NCBI GenBank assembly: GCA_050296515.1
Contig: JBNKRJ010000127.1
Span: forward strand, 1 to 64,000
Length of the DNA: 64,000 nucleotides
Direction: 5' to 3'
Origin: NBLH01 sp050296515
GTDB lineage: Bacteria; Bacteroidota; Bacteroidia; Bacteroidales; NBLH01
Shown: positions 1 through 8,569 of the stretch, in pieces
Layout: each line of letters opens with the position of its first letter
Position numbering within the stretch: the first letter of the stretch is position 1
Made by a program: the position numbers and the translations under genes
Notes under the pieces: model-generated
Seen by the model: the letters and a program-made list of their open reading frames with translations, nothing else
What the model was told of the DNA's origin: nothing
The model's database searches: none

Positions 1-18
1 AAATTGAGGCTCCGTTCT

Positions 19-110
19 GAAAATCAATTTGTTTACCCCAGCCCTAAAGGGAGCAAATTGATTTTCTTCACTCCCTTTAGGGCTGGGGTAAATGAAGAAA
101 ATTAATTTGC
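19..110. repeat. Nested palindromic intergenic repeat
   Basis: Positions 32-53 and 71-92 form a perfect 22-bp inverted repeat (core CCAGCCCTAAAGGGAG) with a 17-nt loop. A second, overlapping pair (about 53-68 versus 95-110, core GCAAATTGATTTTCTT) is inverted with one mismatch, and a further partial copy lies at 19-31. No coding potential is seen. It resembles the REP-like palindromes scattered in Bacteroidota intergenic DNA; a terminator is less likely because no T-tract follows. Its function is unknown. Confidence 0.7.
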
Positions 111-615
111 GATTGGTATAAACTACCTTAGAATCATTTAAAATAAAATGCCTGCTTCTGGATGGTCTAATTGGGTGCAAAGGTGTAAAAATTGTTAATA
201 ATTGTTGAAATCAATGAATTGTGATAACATTCTGGTTCAGCGACATGCTAAAAAACCGGATTTAGGATTTTTTAATATATGGCCAAAAGTCAGGAATAGT
301 ATATTAAAGGAAAGTTTTCTTAACCAAAAATTACAGGTTTTATCGTTTTTTGCAGTTTTTAGCCTGAAAACAGTGAATTTAGAATGGTTCTTAATAATTT
401 TCAATTGTGTAAAAAATCAATCTACACTACCAATAGGCATTTAGTGGGCTGTTAATTAGGCATATAGTGACTTTTTGTTTAGATTAACAAGTTTCCGAGA
501 CTTCTTTGTGTTAAGTATAGTGTTTGAAATGATAGTTTTTAATGATTGTATTCAGTATACTAAATAAAAAATCATATATTTGTAAATCCATTAACTACAC
601 TTAACAGTAAGACAG
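111..615. other. Non-coding gap upstream of the ATPase gene
   Basis: No convincing gene is seen. An 80-codon frame at 202-444 starts with TTG, has poor composition and no recognisable motif. A sequence TATATTTG at 575-582 fits the Bacteroidota -7 promoter consensus TAnnTTTG and lies 33 nt before the ATPase start, but no good -33 TTTG is found at the expected distance. Confidence 0.4.
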
Positions 616-1815
616 ATGAAGAATATCGCCAGAGAAGCATATCTATCAAGATTAAGACCATTTTATAACAAACAGCTGATTAAGGTGCTTACCGGACAAA
701 GAAGGGTAGGTAAAAGTTATCTATTAAGTCAAATAATGACTGAAATTCTAGAGCAATTTCCTAAAGCCAATTTCATCTTTATTAATAAAGAAAAGCATGA
801 GTTCGATGAAATAACTGACTATAAGGAGCTTCATGAATATGTTGAAAAGAAAAGTGTTCCAGGAATGAATTACTTATTTATAGATGAAGTTCAAGATATA
901 AAAGAGTTTGAAAAAGCCTTACGAAGTTTGCTTGCAGAAGAAAAATATGATATTTATGTGACCGGTAGCAATTCACAGATGTTATCGGGTGAAATGGCGA
1001 CCTTTTTAAGCGGGAGACAAATAGAAGTTCAAGTTCACAGTTTATCATATAAAGAATTTCTTACCTTCCATAACTTAAAGAACGAAAGAGCATCTTTAGA
1101 TAAATATTTGAAATATGGAGGTTTGCCATACATAATGCATTTACCCCTGGAGGATGAAATTGTGTTTGATTATCTAAAAAATATTCTGGCAACGATCTTA
1201 TTCAGGGATGTTGTTCATCGATACCAACTGAGAGATGTCCCTTTTCTTGATAACCTGGTTCAATTTCTTGCTGATAATACAGGCAGTATCTTTTCAGCAA
1301 CAAGAATATCCGATTATTTAAAATCTCAAAAGTCATCAAAAACAGTATCAGTTATTATTAATTACCTCAGCTATCTTGAAAATGCCTATATTATTTCTAA
1401 TGTAAAGAGGAAAGATGTTCAAGGCAGAAAGATATTCGAAACCGGGAATAAATACTATTTTGAAGATGTTGGGCTTAGAAATGTTATTTATGGTTATAAA
1501 CCTTCTGACATCAATAAAATAATTGAAAACGTTGTTTTTAACCATTTGAGATATACCAACTATAAAGTGAATATTGGTAAGTTTGAAAACAAAGAAATTG
1601 ATTTTGTTGCTGAAAAAAACAATGAATTGGTTTATATACAGGTTGCCTACTTATTGGAAAATGAAGCAACAATTGAGCGGGAATTCGGGAACCTTTTACA
1701 AATAAAAGACAACTATCGAAAGTACGTTGTTTCAATGGATAGCTTTTCAAGTCCTAATACTTATAAGGGAGTTAAGCATTTGACATTATCGGAGTTTTTA
1801 ACTGAATTTGAATAA
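616..1815 (+). CDS. AAA-type ATPase with DUF4143 C-terminal region
   Basis: This belongs to the large AAA_14/DUF4143 family of predicted ATP-binding proteins common in Bacteroidota. The N-terminal part has a Walker A motif (GQRRVGKSYLL, about residues 27-37) and a Walker B motif (YLFIDEVQDI, near residue 90). The C-terminal third carries the DUF4143 region, ending in EIDFVAEKNN...YIQVAY, which resembles the PD-(D/E)xK nuclease-like fold in this family. Length (399 residues) is normal and the ATG start is well placed. It stands alone, with intergenic repeats on the 5' side. The biological role of the family is not established; these genes are often strain-variable, so horizontal transfer is possible but not shown here. 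Confidence 0.85.
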   Translation: MKNIAREAYLSRLRPFYNKQLIKVLTGQRRVGKSYLLSQIMTEILEQFPKANFIFINKEKHEFDEITDYKELHEYVEKKSVPGMNYLFIDEVQDIKEFEKALRSLLAEEKYDIYVTGSNSQMLSGEMATFLSGRQIEVQVHSLSYKEFLTFHNLKNERASLDKYLKYGGLPYIMHLPLEDEIVFDYLKNILATILFRDVVHRYQLRDVPFLDNLVQFLADNTGSIFSATRISDYLKSQKSSKTVSVIINYLSYLENAYIISNVKRKDVQGRKIFETGNKYYFEDVGLRNVIYGYKPSDINKIIENVVFNHLRYTNYKVNIGKFENKEIDFVAEKNNELVYIQVAYLLENEATIEREFGNLLQIKDNYRKYVVSMDSFSSPNTYKGVKHLTLSEFLTEFE

Positions 1816-2576
1816 TGTCCTGATAAAAACTACTCCACTTCTATGGTGACAACAATACAGCACTTTTTAATTGGAGGATTGTATCTTGTTATAGAGCGAA
1901 TAAGATTTGTTGATAAATTGTCCCTATTTATGCTATCAAATACTATGATATAAATATCATTTTCAGTAAATTGCAATCATTATTAACGCGTGTATATTTC
2001 ACATGTGCTTCACCTTGCTGGAAATTGAAATTGCTTAAATAACTAGCATCCAGAAAATAATGGGAGAAAGTCGGGAAATCCCTCTTTCTCTGCCAGAACC
2101 TTGTAAGAAATTGATTCACAATTCTTTGCAAGGTTTTGTTGTAAACGGCACAGGCGTTTTTAAGTGCTAAAGCATTGTTTAACACGTTCTTGTATTTTGC
2201 GAGCGGCAAAATATGGGAGTAAAAAAAATATGCTTTTTATTGATTACCTACCGGCTGAGCTCAATCCCTGTAAATCAAGATGGTTTTTGGTTTAGAAATA
2301 ATCTTTAACAGTAATAAATGCAATAATTTTTTTCATATTTTTTTAAAAAAGGTGGCATACTGTCTGTAGGTCCACTATTATTCTATGTCTAATAAATCTT
2401 GCAAGTTATAACGAAGTTAAAAAACTGACTTTAACCCAAAATTGTAACAAAAATGACAAAACCTTCAAAACAAAATTTCTATCTTGCAACCGAAATACAG
2501 AAGATATTGATATATCTATATTTGTGTAATAAATTGATGTTTAAATAATTAACTTGCTTAAAAGAAATAATTACAA
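1816..2576. other. Long gap with no supported gene
   Basis: A minus-strand frame of 88 codons (1943-2209) encodes a basic, aromatic-rich sequence without recognisable motif; it could be a remnant but cannot be called a gene. The stretch before 2577 is AT-rich and holds TATATTTG at 2517-2524, a match to the Bacteroidota -7 element, 53 nt before the dsbD-like start, without a properly spaced -33 element. Confidence 0.35.
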
Positions 2577-4682
2577 ATGCGTAAACTGAAATTATTATTA
2601 CTGCTCTCTGTTTTTATCGCATGCGGACAGCAACAAACTCCAGCCCAATTGTCGGAGCCTGTAAAATGGAGTTTTTCACAAAAAAAAGTAAGCGATGATG
2701 AGGTACTGTTAATTTTTAAAGCCGATGTAGAGGCCCGATGGCATCTATACACACAGTTTTTTGAAGATGGCGGGCCAATGCGGTTATCTTTCACATTTGA
2801 AGATTCAAAAAATTATACAAGGGTTGGTAAAGTCACTGAAAGCCCAACACCTAAAAAGGTAAAAGACGAAATATTTGAGATAGAGGTACAGTATATTGAG
2901 GGAAAAGGAACTTTTACTCAAAAAATTAAAGTGCTTTCTGAAACTGATTTTGTGATAAAAGGAGAAATTGAAGGCCAGGCTTGTAACGATATTGATGGTA
3001 GTTGTGTGCCTTTTTATCCAGAATTTGAGTTTAAAATCCAGGGAGTAAAGCAAAAATCAAAGACATCTGAAGCATCGCAGAGTGCTCAGGATACATCTCA
3101 GCAACAGGTAGTTGCAGAAGCTGACAGCTTGAAAAAAGATAGTGCCAAAATTGAAGTTGCTCAATATACTCCTGATACAATTAAAGAGAGGGTGCCCGTA
3201 ACTAATGTTAGTTCAAAAATTGATTTAGGTGACGGTTCGCTGTGGTTGTTGTTCTGGATTTCTTTTGTTGCTGGGCTTTTTGCTATACTTACTCCTTGTG
3301 TATTTCCAATGATTCCAATGACTGTTTCATTCTTTATGAAGAGTGGTGAAAACAAAATCAAGGGAAGATTTCAGGCAATATTTTATGGAGTTTCCATTAT
3401 TTTAATTTATACAGTGATTGGAACTCTGATTGCGATAATATTTGGAGTAAATTTTGCAAACTGGTTAAGTACCCACTGGCTGCCAAATGTCTTATTTTTC
3501 TTAATTTTTCTATTATTTGCAGCTTCTTTTTTAGGTATGTTCGAAATTACAATGCCAAGCTGGATTGTAAATAAAAGTGATTCACAAGTGGATAAAGGTG
3601 GATTTTGGGCTCCTTTTTTCATGGCATTTACCTTGGTGTTGGTCTCTTTCTCATGCACAGGTCCTTTGGTTGGGGCAATTCTTGTGAAATCTGCTGGTGG
3701 AGCTGTTCTTGAGCCAATTGTTGGAATGCTGGGTTTTTCATTAGCATTTGCACTTCCGTTTACATTGTTTGCATTCTTTCCATCATGGCTAAGCAATTTG
3801 CCAAAGTCTGGTGGCTGGCTAAATTCTGTAAAAGTTGTGCTTGGGTTTATTGAAATTGGTTTAGGTCTCAAGTTTTTAAGTGTTGCAGATCAAACTTATC
3901 ACTGGGGAATTTTAGACAGGGAAATTTATATAGGTGTTTGGATTGTTTTAGCCATTTTATTGGGCATGTATTTTCTTGGTAAATTAAAGTTTGCTCATGA
4001 TAGTGATGTCCCGTATGTTAGTGTTCCACGCCTGGGGCTCGCTATTGTTACTTTTAGTTTTGCAGTTTACCTGATTCCTGGAATGTTTGGTGCACCATTG
4101 AAAGCTTTATCCGGATACTTACCTCCAATGTCAAGTCATGATTTTGACTTGGCCCAAATTGTAAGGGATAATCAGTCAGGCGGTTCTGTTGAAGAATCGA
4201 AACTTCCTGAGAAGCCAAAATATGCTGAATTGCTTCATCTGCCTCATGGAATTAAAGGTTACTTTGATTACGAGCAGGGGTTAAGAGTTGCAAAAGAGTT
4301 GAATAGACCTGTTTTTATTGATTTTACGGGGCATGGTTGTGTTAATTGCAGGGAAATGGAGGCCAATGTATGGTCCGATCCAAGAGTGTTGAGTATGTTG
4401 AAAAATGATTACCTTGTTGTTGCACTTTATGTCGACGATAAAACTGAGTTGGCAGAAAATGAGTGGGTTACATCTACTTATGATGGAAAGGTAAAGAAAA
4501 CCATTGGTCGTAAATATGCTGATTTTCAGATTAGTAGATTCGAAGTGAACGCACAGCCATATTACGTACTACTTGATACAAATGGAGAATTGTTGGTTAA
4601 ACCAAGGGCTTATGATTTGGATGTTGAAGCCTTCGTTGAGTTTCTCGAAAATGGATTAAAAGTTTTTAAAGAAAGGCAATAA
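2577..4682 (+). CDS. dsbD: DsbD-family thiol:disulfide interchange protein
   Basis: This membrane protein passes reducing power from cytoplasmic thioredoxin to the periplasm. Order of domains: signal sequence (a Cys at residue 16 after VFIA could be a weak lipobox); a DsbD-alpha-like periplasmic domain (about 28-155) with the Cys pair CNDIDGSC; a multi-helix membrane domain (about 215-520) with the two conserved sites LTPCVFPMIP and VSFSCTGPLVG; and a C-terminal thioredoxin-like domain with the redox motif CVNC (C588, C591). All three cysteine pairs needed for relay are present, so it should be active. A strong terminator follows. Its periplasmic substrates cannot be told from the context. 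Confidence 0.93.
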   Translation: MRKLKLLLLLSVFIACGQQQTPAQLSEPVKWSFSQKKVSDDEVLLIFKADVEARWHLYTQFFEDGGPMRLSFTFEDSKNYTRVGKVTESPTPKKVKDEIFEIEVQYIEGKGTFTQKIKVLSETDFVIKGEIEGQACNDIDGSCVPFYPEFEFKIQGVKQKSKTSEASQSAQDTSQQQVVAEADSLKKDSAKIEVAQYTPDTIKERVPVTNVSSKIDLGDGSLWLLFWISFVAGLFAILTPCVFPMIPMTVSFFMKSGENKIKGRFQAIFYGVSIILIYTVIGTLIAIIFGVNFANWLSTHWLPNVLFFLIFLLFAASFLGMFEITMPSWIVNKSDSQVDKGGFWAPFFMAFTLVLVSFSCTGPLVGAILVKSAGGAVLEPIVGMLGFSLAFALPFTLFAFFPSWLSNLPKSGGWLNSVKVVLGFIEIGLGLKFLSVADQTYHWGILDREIYIGVWIVLAILLGMYFLGKLKFAHDSDVPYVSVPRLGLAIVTFSFAVYLIPGMFGAPLKALSGYLPPMSSHDFDLAQIVRDNQSGGSVEESKLPEKPKYAELLHLPHGIKGYFDYEQGLRVAKELNRPVFIDFTGHGCVNCREMEANVWSDPRVLSMLKNDYLVVALYVDDKTELAENEWVTSTYDGKVKKTIGRKYADFQISRFEVNAQPYYVLLDTNGELLVKPRAYDLDVEAFVEFLENGLKVFKERQ

Positions 4683-4704
4683 ACCACCAATTAAAATAAT
4701 TCCG

Positions 4705-4735
4705 AACCTCTCAAATCATTTGAGAGGTTTTTTTT
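4705..4735 (+). terminator. Rho-independent terminator after dsbD
   Basis: A perfect stem with arms AACCTCTCAAAT (4705-4716) and its complement (4718-4729) is followed by a run of eight T. It lies between convergent genes. The T-run is on the + strand side, so it mainly ends the dsbD transcript. Confidence 0.9.
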
Positions 4736-4738
4736 ACT

Positions 4739-5626
4739 CTATTTTTCCAATAAAAGATTCAAAACCTTTTCAAGACAGGGGTTTCTGTTGTCTCTTTTCC
4801 AAACTACTGAAAGCTCAGCTGTTTGATCAATGTTTTTAATTTTTAAAAACTTTACTTTAAGGTTAAATCCTTCTTGCATTGTAGTAGGTACAATAGCAAC
4901 TCCCAGCCCGTTTTCTACCAATTTAAAAATAGTCAAAGCATGTACCGATTTGTGTGAGATTTTTGGCCTAAAACCTTGATCTTCACAAATTCCCATAATT
5001 TTGTTATAATAATACGGGCTATAATCACTTGAGAATAGAATAAAATCTTCATCAGCCAACTGTCCCACATTTATAAAGTTTGCCTGGTTAAGGTGGTGAT
5101 TTTCAGGGAGTACAACTGAAAATGTGTCTTTAAAAACAGGGTGCTTTTCAATTCCATCAGGTATTCTTGCCAGTCTTACAAAGCCTAAATCCAACTGATC
5201 ATGTTGTATTGCTTTTATTTGTGAAGTGTTGGATAACTCTTCCAGGGTGGTTTTTATTTTGGGGTGTTTTTTATTTAATCCAACCAATAGGTTTGGAATT
5301 ACGTTATGCATAGCAGAACCTAAAAATCCAATTCTTACCTCACCATCACTACCTTCCGAAATTGCTTTTAAGTTTTTCTTTGTTGTTTCAAGGTGGTTAT
5401 AAATGAACTCAATTTCTCCTTTTAGGTATTCACCTGCTTTGGTCAGGTTGACATTCCGTTTATTTCTGATAAAAAGTGGGGTACCTAGTGTTTCTTCCAT
5501 TAGCCTGATTTGTTTACTAAGGCCTGGTTGCGAAATAAAAAGTTTTGCAGATGCTTTGCTAAAGCTTAGTTCTTCAGCAACTGCAAGAAAATACCTGAAA
5601 TGTCGGAGTTCTAATTGATAATTCAT
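4739..5626 (-). CDS. LysR-family transcriptional regulator
   Basis: This is a 295-residue LysR-type regulator: an N-terminal winged helix-turn-helix (about residues 5-65, LRHFRYFLAVAEELSF...ISQPGLSKQIRLME) and a C-terminal periplasmic-binding-protein-like effector domain from about 90. It is transcribed divergently from the ammonia-lyase-family gene, with 132 bp between the starts. That is the classic LysR arrangement, so it probably controls that enzyme in response to its substrate or a related aromatic or histidine-derived compound (inference). The effector cannot be deduced. Confidence 0.9.
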   Translation of the reverse strand: MNYQLELRHFRYFLAVAEELSFSKASAKLFISQPGLSKQIRLMEETLGTPLFIRNKRNVNLTKAGEYLKGEIEFIYNHLETTKKNLKAISEGSDGEVRIGFLGSAMHNVIPNLLVGLNKKHPKIKTTLEELSNTSQIKAIQHDQLDLGFVRLARIPDGIEKHPVFKDTFSVVLPENHHLNQANFINVGQLADEDFILFSSDYSPYYYNKIMGICEDQGFRPKISHKSVHALTIFKLVENGLGVAIVPTTMQEGFNLKVKFLKIKNIDQTAELSVVWKRDNRNPCLEKVLNLLLEK

Positions 5627-5758
5627 AGTTATAAGATGTTAAACTAAATGGTATTTATGGTTATCAAAATTAAGCAATAAATTTGTAATGGATCAAATTA
5701 ATTAAGCACCGCTTAAGAATTATACCTAACCTTATTATTTAATTTAAACTCTGATATT

Positions 5759-7282
5759 ATGACATATGTAGTTACCGGATATGGCTTAACCATTGAAGAC
5801 GTTGTTGATGTTGCCAGACACAATAAAAACGTTGAACTTCATCTGGAAGCCAAAGAAAGAATAAATAAATGCAGGGCAATGCTTGAAAGAAAAATCGAGG
5901 CCAAAGAAATTATGTACGGTGTAAACACTGGTATTGGTGAATTTTCTGAAGTGGTTTTGGATGATGACCAGGTAAAAGATTTTCAAAAGTATTTAATTTA
6001 TAATCACGCTGCTGGTATTGGTGAAGCGATGAAAATAGAGTACGTTCGAGCGGCAATGCTTGGACGAATTAATGTACACGCTCATGGAAACTCTGGAATT
6101 AGATTGGCTATTACAGAAACTCTGGTTGAGATGCTTAATAAAGGAGTAACACCTTATGTTTGTGAAAAAGGCTCGGTTGGCGCTTCCGGTGACTTAGCGC
6201 CAATGTCGCAAATTGCTCTTTTGTTGATGGGTGAAGGTCAGGCATTTTATAACGGTGAATTATTGGAAGGTAAAGAAGCTTTAGGCAGAGCTGGTATTGA
6301 AATTCCTGGATTACAAGCAAGAGATGGACTTGGTACTATTAATGGTTCAAATGTGTTGACAGGTATGAGTGCCATCTTCTTATATGATGCAAATAACTGG
6401 CTGAAGCAGGCTGAAATTGCTGCTGCAATGTCGTTAGAAGCACTTAAAGCAAACATGAAGCCTTATACTGCTAAGTTGCATGAGGTCAGAGGGTTTGTTG
6501 GGGCTGTTAGAAGTGCAAAAGCCATTGGTAGGTTGATTGCAGGTGGTGACCTGGTTGAAGGAAAAATTAAGCAAAAAGTACAGGATGCATATTCGATGCG
6601 TTCAACTCCACAAGTAATTGGGGCAGCTCATGATGCATTAAAATATGCACGTTCCCAGGTGGAAATTGAACTAAATGGAGTAGGGGATAATCCAATTTTC
6701 TTCCCGGACGAGAACCTGCAACTATCTGGTGCAAACTTCCAGGGGACACCGGTTTCGTTACCAATGGATATGGCTGGTGCTGCCATTACAATGATTTCTG
6801 TTCTTTCGGAAAGAAGAATGAACCGGTTAAATAACCCTGCTTTAAGCGCTGGTTTGCCTGCATTTTTGACGAAAGGAGCAGGCATGTTTTCAGGATTAAT
6901 GCTTAGTCAATATACTGCTGATATGCAAATAGTTGAACAGCGCATTTTGTCTGCTCCTGCAAGTATTCAGTCGATACCAGCGGCTGCTGACCAGGAAGAT
7001 TTTGTGTCGATGGGAATGAATACAGCCATTAAAAACTTCCAGATACTGGATAATGCATATGGTGTCCTGGGAATTGAATTCATGGCAGCCGCACAGGCAC
7101 TTGATTTTAGGGAATATAACTTTGGGGAAGGAGTTCAAAAAGCAAAAGATGTTATACGTAAGCATGTTGATTTTTTGGATATCGACAGGCCTTTGCACAA
7201 GGATCATAACACCATGAAAGAATTGGTTAAGTCTTGTGAAATCCTAAAAGAGGTGGAAGAGATTATTGGCTCACTTGAATAA
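5759..7282 (+). CDS. Aromatic amino acid lyase, histidine ammonia-lyase family
   Basis: This enzyme family removes ammonia from His, Phe or Tyr using the MIO prosthetic group made from an Ala-Ser-Gly triad. The triad is at residues 142-144 (GSVGASGDLAPM), the same numbering as Pseudomonas HutH. Other active-site positions match HAL: Tyr in MYGVNTGIG, His in YNHAAGIG, NGSN, QDAYSMR, ANFQG, and Glu in DQEDFVSMG. The pair usually read SH in HAL is NH here, and the His after QED is Phe. Length 507 is typical. There are no hutU/hutI/hutG genes nearby, and some Bacteroidota tyrosine ammonia-lyases also look HAL-like, so the substrate is left open. TAAATTTG at 5677-5684 is a possible -7 element. Confidence 0.9.
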   Translation: MTYVVTGYGLTIEDVVDVARHNKNVELHLEAKERINKCRAMLERKIEAKEIMYGVNTGIGEFSEVVLDDDQVKDFQKYLIYNHAAGIGEAMKIEYVRAAMLGRINVHAHGNSGIRLAITETLVEMLNKGVTPYVCEKGSVGASGDLAPMSQIALLLMGEGQAFYNGELLEGKEALGRAGIEIPGLQARDGLGTINGSNVLTGMSAIFLYDANNWLKQAEIAAAMSLEALKANMKPYTAKLHEVRGFVGAVRSAKAIGRLIAGGDLVEGKIKQKVQDAYSMRSTPQVIGAAHDALKYARSQVEIELNGVGDNPIFFPDENLQLSGANFQGTPVSLPMDMAGAAITMISVLSERRMNRLNNPALSAGLPAFLTKGAGMFSGLMLSQYTADMQIVEQRILSAPASIQSIPAAADQEDFVSMGMNTAIKNFQILDNAYGVLGIEFMAAAQALDFREYNFGEGVQKAKDVIRKHVDFLDIDRPLHKDHNTMKELVKSCEILKEVEEIIGSLE

Positions 7283-7308
7283 TTGATTTAGATAAAGGTT
7301 TGGTAATG

Positions 7309-7325
7309 GGAGCCTTCCAGGCTCC
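7309..7325. terminator. Hairpin between convergent genes
   Basis: The arms GGAGCCT (7309-7315) and AGGCTCC (7319-7325) form a perfect stem overlapping the stop codon of the minus-strand trmO. The following T-content is modest, so termination is probable rather than certain. Confidence 0.5.
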
Positions 7326-7807
7326 TATTTAAATCGTCCATCCGATTTTGTTTCCTTAATTGATTTCAATTCTTTTTCATGCAACCAGCCTTGCCTGGTA
7401 TTAAACCGATTATCAAATTTTTCATAAAATGGTTTGATATCCAGCAATGGGCTTTCATTTAGCATATCTACTCCTGAAATATGTAGAATATTACCTTCAA
7501 CTTTTAGTAACTCCACAGTTGAAATGCCAATTGCATTTGGCCTTTTGGGGGCTCTTGTCGCGAAAATTCCTTTAGATGTTTTATCCATGAATGGAGTCAC
7601 AATTAGGTTATAGTCAGTGACTTTATGGAGTTTGTATAGCAAGATAATATGAGAGAACCCTTCAATACCTTTTAATCCCTCAATATATTTATCAAATAAC
7701 TCTATGTGGCCAGTTATCCCTTCAGCTCCTAGAGGCTGAATTGGCATATTTTCTATACTTTTCCAGGGTGTTTTTATTATTCCAATTTTCTGGATATTCC
7801 ATTTCAT
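7325..7807 (-). CDS. trmO: tRNA (N6-threonylcarbamoyladenosine-37) methyltransferase, TrmO/TsaA family
   Basis: TrmO uses SAM to methylate t6A37 of threonine tRNAs to m6t6A. The 160-residue protein shows the family beta-barrel signatures: the opening IGIIKTPW, GIEGFSHIILLYKLH, the SAM-binding FATRAPKRPNAIGISTVELL, and SGVDMLNESPLLDIKPFY. It is shorter than E. coli TrmO because it lacks the C-terminal extra domain, as do many Bacteroidota members. It is divergent from the small-protein/thioesterase pair; a palindrome sits between the two starts. Confidence 0.88.
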   Translation of the reverse strand: MKWNIQKIGIIKTPWKSIENMPIQPLGAEGITGHIELFDKYIEGLKGIEGFSHIILLYKLHKVTDYNLIVTPFMDKTSKGIFATRAPKRPNAIGISTVELLKVEGNILHISGVDMLNESPLLDIKPFYEKFDNRFNTRQGWLHEKELKSIKETKSDGRFK

Positions 7808-7857
7808 GCGTAAATATGTTTTATAGCAAAATTATTACAAATGTAGGAAAATATTTT

Positions 7858-7881
7858 TATAATGAACATATGTTCATTATA
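7858..7881. promoter_or_regulatory. Perfect 24-bp palindromic operator over a -7 element
   Basis: The half-site TATAATGAACAT (7858-7869) is followed directly by its exact complement (7870-7881). The right edge overlaps TATATTTG (7878-7885), a perfect match to the Bacteroidota -7 consensus TAnnTTTG, 38 nt before the start at 7923. Palindromes with TGAACA/TGTTCA halves are typical targets of dimeric TetR/MarR-type repressors. Its position across the promoter predicts repression of the rightward operon, and possibly of trmO too. No regulator gene of those families is present in the window. Confidence 0.7.
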
Positions 7882-7922
7882 TTTGTATTGTAAAAACTGA
7901 TGACTAATTAATTTTTTAACAG

Positions 7923-8126
7923 ATGGCACATTTAAATCACAAAGGGCCAGAAGAAAAAGGCCCGGGAACAGGCAGGAAATTGGGCTTGTGCAAAAAGAAA
8001 ACAGATAGTCAACCAATAATTGATGGAGCAACACTTGGAGTTGGTGAAGGGAAAAAGCGGCACAGCAAAAATTGCAAAAGCAATGGAAAACGAATTTATT
8101 CAGGAAAAAATATCTTAATGGAATGA
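7923..8126 (+). CDS. Small Gly/Cys-rich protein (DUF5320-like N-terminus)
   Basis: This is a 67-residue basic protein with N-terminus KGPEEKGPGTGRKLGLC, like the short GPxGxGPxTGRxxGxC proteins (DUF5320-like) found near radical-SAM and nitrogenase-associated genes in anaerobes. The function of the family is unknown. It starts with ATG 38 nt after a palindrome-overlapped -7 element. Its stop codon overlaps the next gene's start in an ATGA arrangement, so the two are probably translated together. The family assignment rests on the short motif only. Confidence 0.65.
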   Translation: MAHLNHKGPEEKGPGTGRKLGLCKKKTDSQPIIDGATLGVGEGKKRHSKNCKSNGKRIYSGKNILME

Positions 8127-8569
8127 TTAGGCATGAAACAAGGATTTGGGTAAATTATTCAGATACTGACCAAATGGGTTTCGTGCATCATTCAAACTAC
8201 GTAAAATATTATGAAAATGCACGCTGGGATGCGTTTCGATGTCTTGGTTTACCCTATTCAAAAATAGAAGAATCCGATATATTAATGCCGGTAGTAGAAA
8301 TGGATATGAAATTTCTATTACCGGCATTTTATGATGATGAATTAGTGATAAAAACCTCAATAGAACGGGAATCTTTATCAAGTATGACATTTTTTTCGGA
8401 AATATATAATTCTGAAAATAAGCTCATTAACAAAGCACGTGTGAAAACAGCTTTTGTAAGTAAAGATTCAAAAAAGCCTTGCAGGCCACCCATGGAACTT
8501 CTCTCTAAGCTTAATGGTTACTTTGCTTCAAAAGCACCAATATCTGGCGGCAAAGTCCTTACATTCTGA
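8123..8569 (+). CDS. Acyl-CoA thioesterase, YbgC/4-hydroxybenzoyl-CoA thioesterase type
   Basis: This hot-dog-fold thioesterase has 148 residues. The family signature YSDTDQMGFVHHSNYVKYYE near the N-terminus contains the catalytic Asp (the D of DQMG). The reading frame is open upstream to 8072, but the ATG at 8123 is chosen because it begins right before the conserved domain and overlaps the upstream stop codon (ATGA). It is co-expressed with the small Cys protein behind the palindromic operator. The acyl substrate is unknown; YbgC relatives act on short-chain or aryl CoA esters and are often linked to membrane lipid processes. Confidence 0.85.
   Translation: MIRHETRIWVNYSDTDQMGFVHHSNYVKYYENARWDAFRCLGLPYSKIEESDILMPVVEMDMKFLLPAFYDDELVIKTSIERESLSSMTFFSEIYNSENKLINKARVKTAFVSKDSKKPCRPPMELLSKLNGYFASKAPISGGKVLTF

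Noticed and set aside
202..444. 80-codon plus-strand frame
   Set aside because: It starts with TTG, has no motif and a composition expected from AT-rich intergenic DNA.
1943..2209. 88-codon minus-strand frame
   Set aside because: No recognisable domain and no supporting context; it may be a remnant but cannot be called a gene.
3407..3871. 154-codon frame antisense to dsbD
   Set aside because: It is the mirror of the membrane-domain coding sequence, whose function and motifs are certain on the plus strand.
7804..8034. 76-codon minus-strand frame over the trmO promoter region
   Set aside because: It would cover the palindromic operator and the small-protein gene; no motif supports it.
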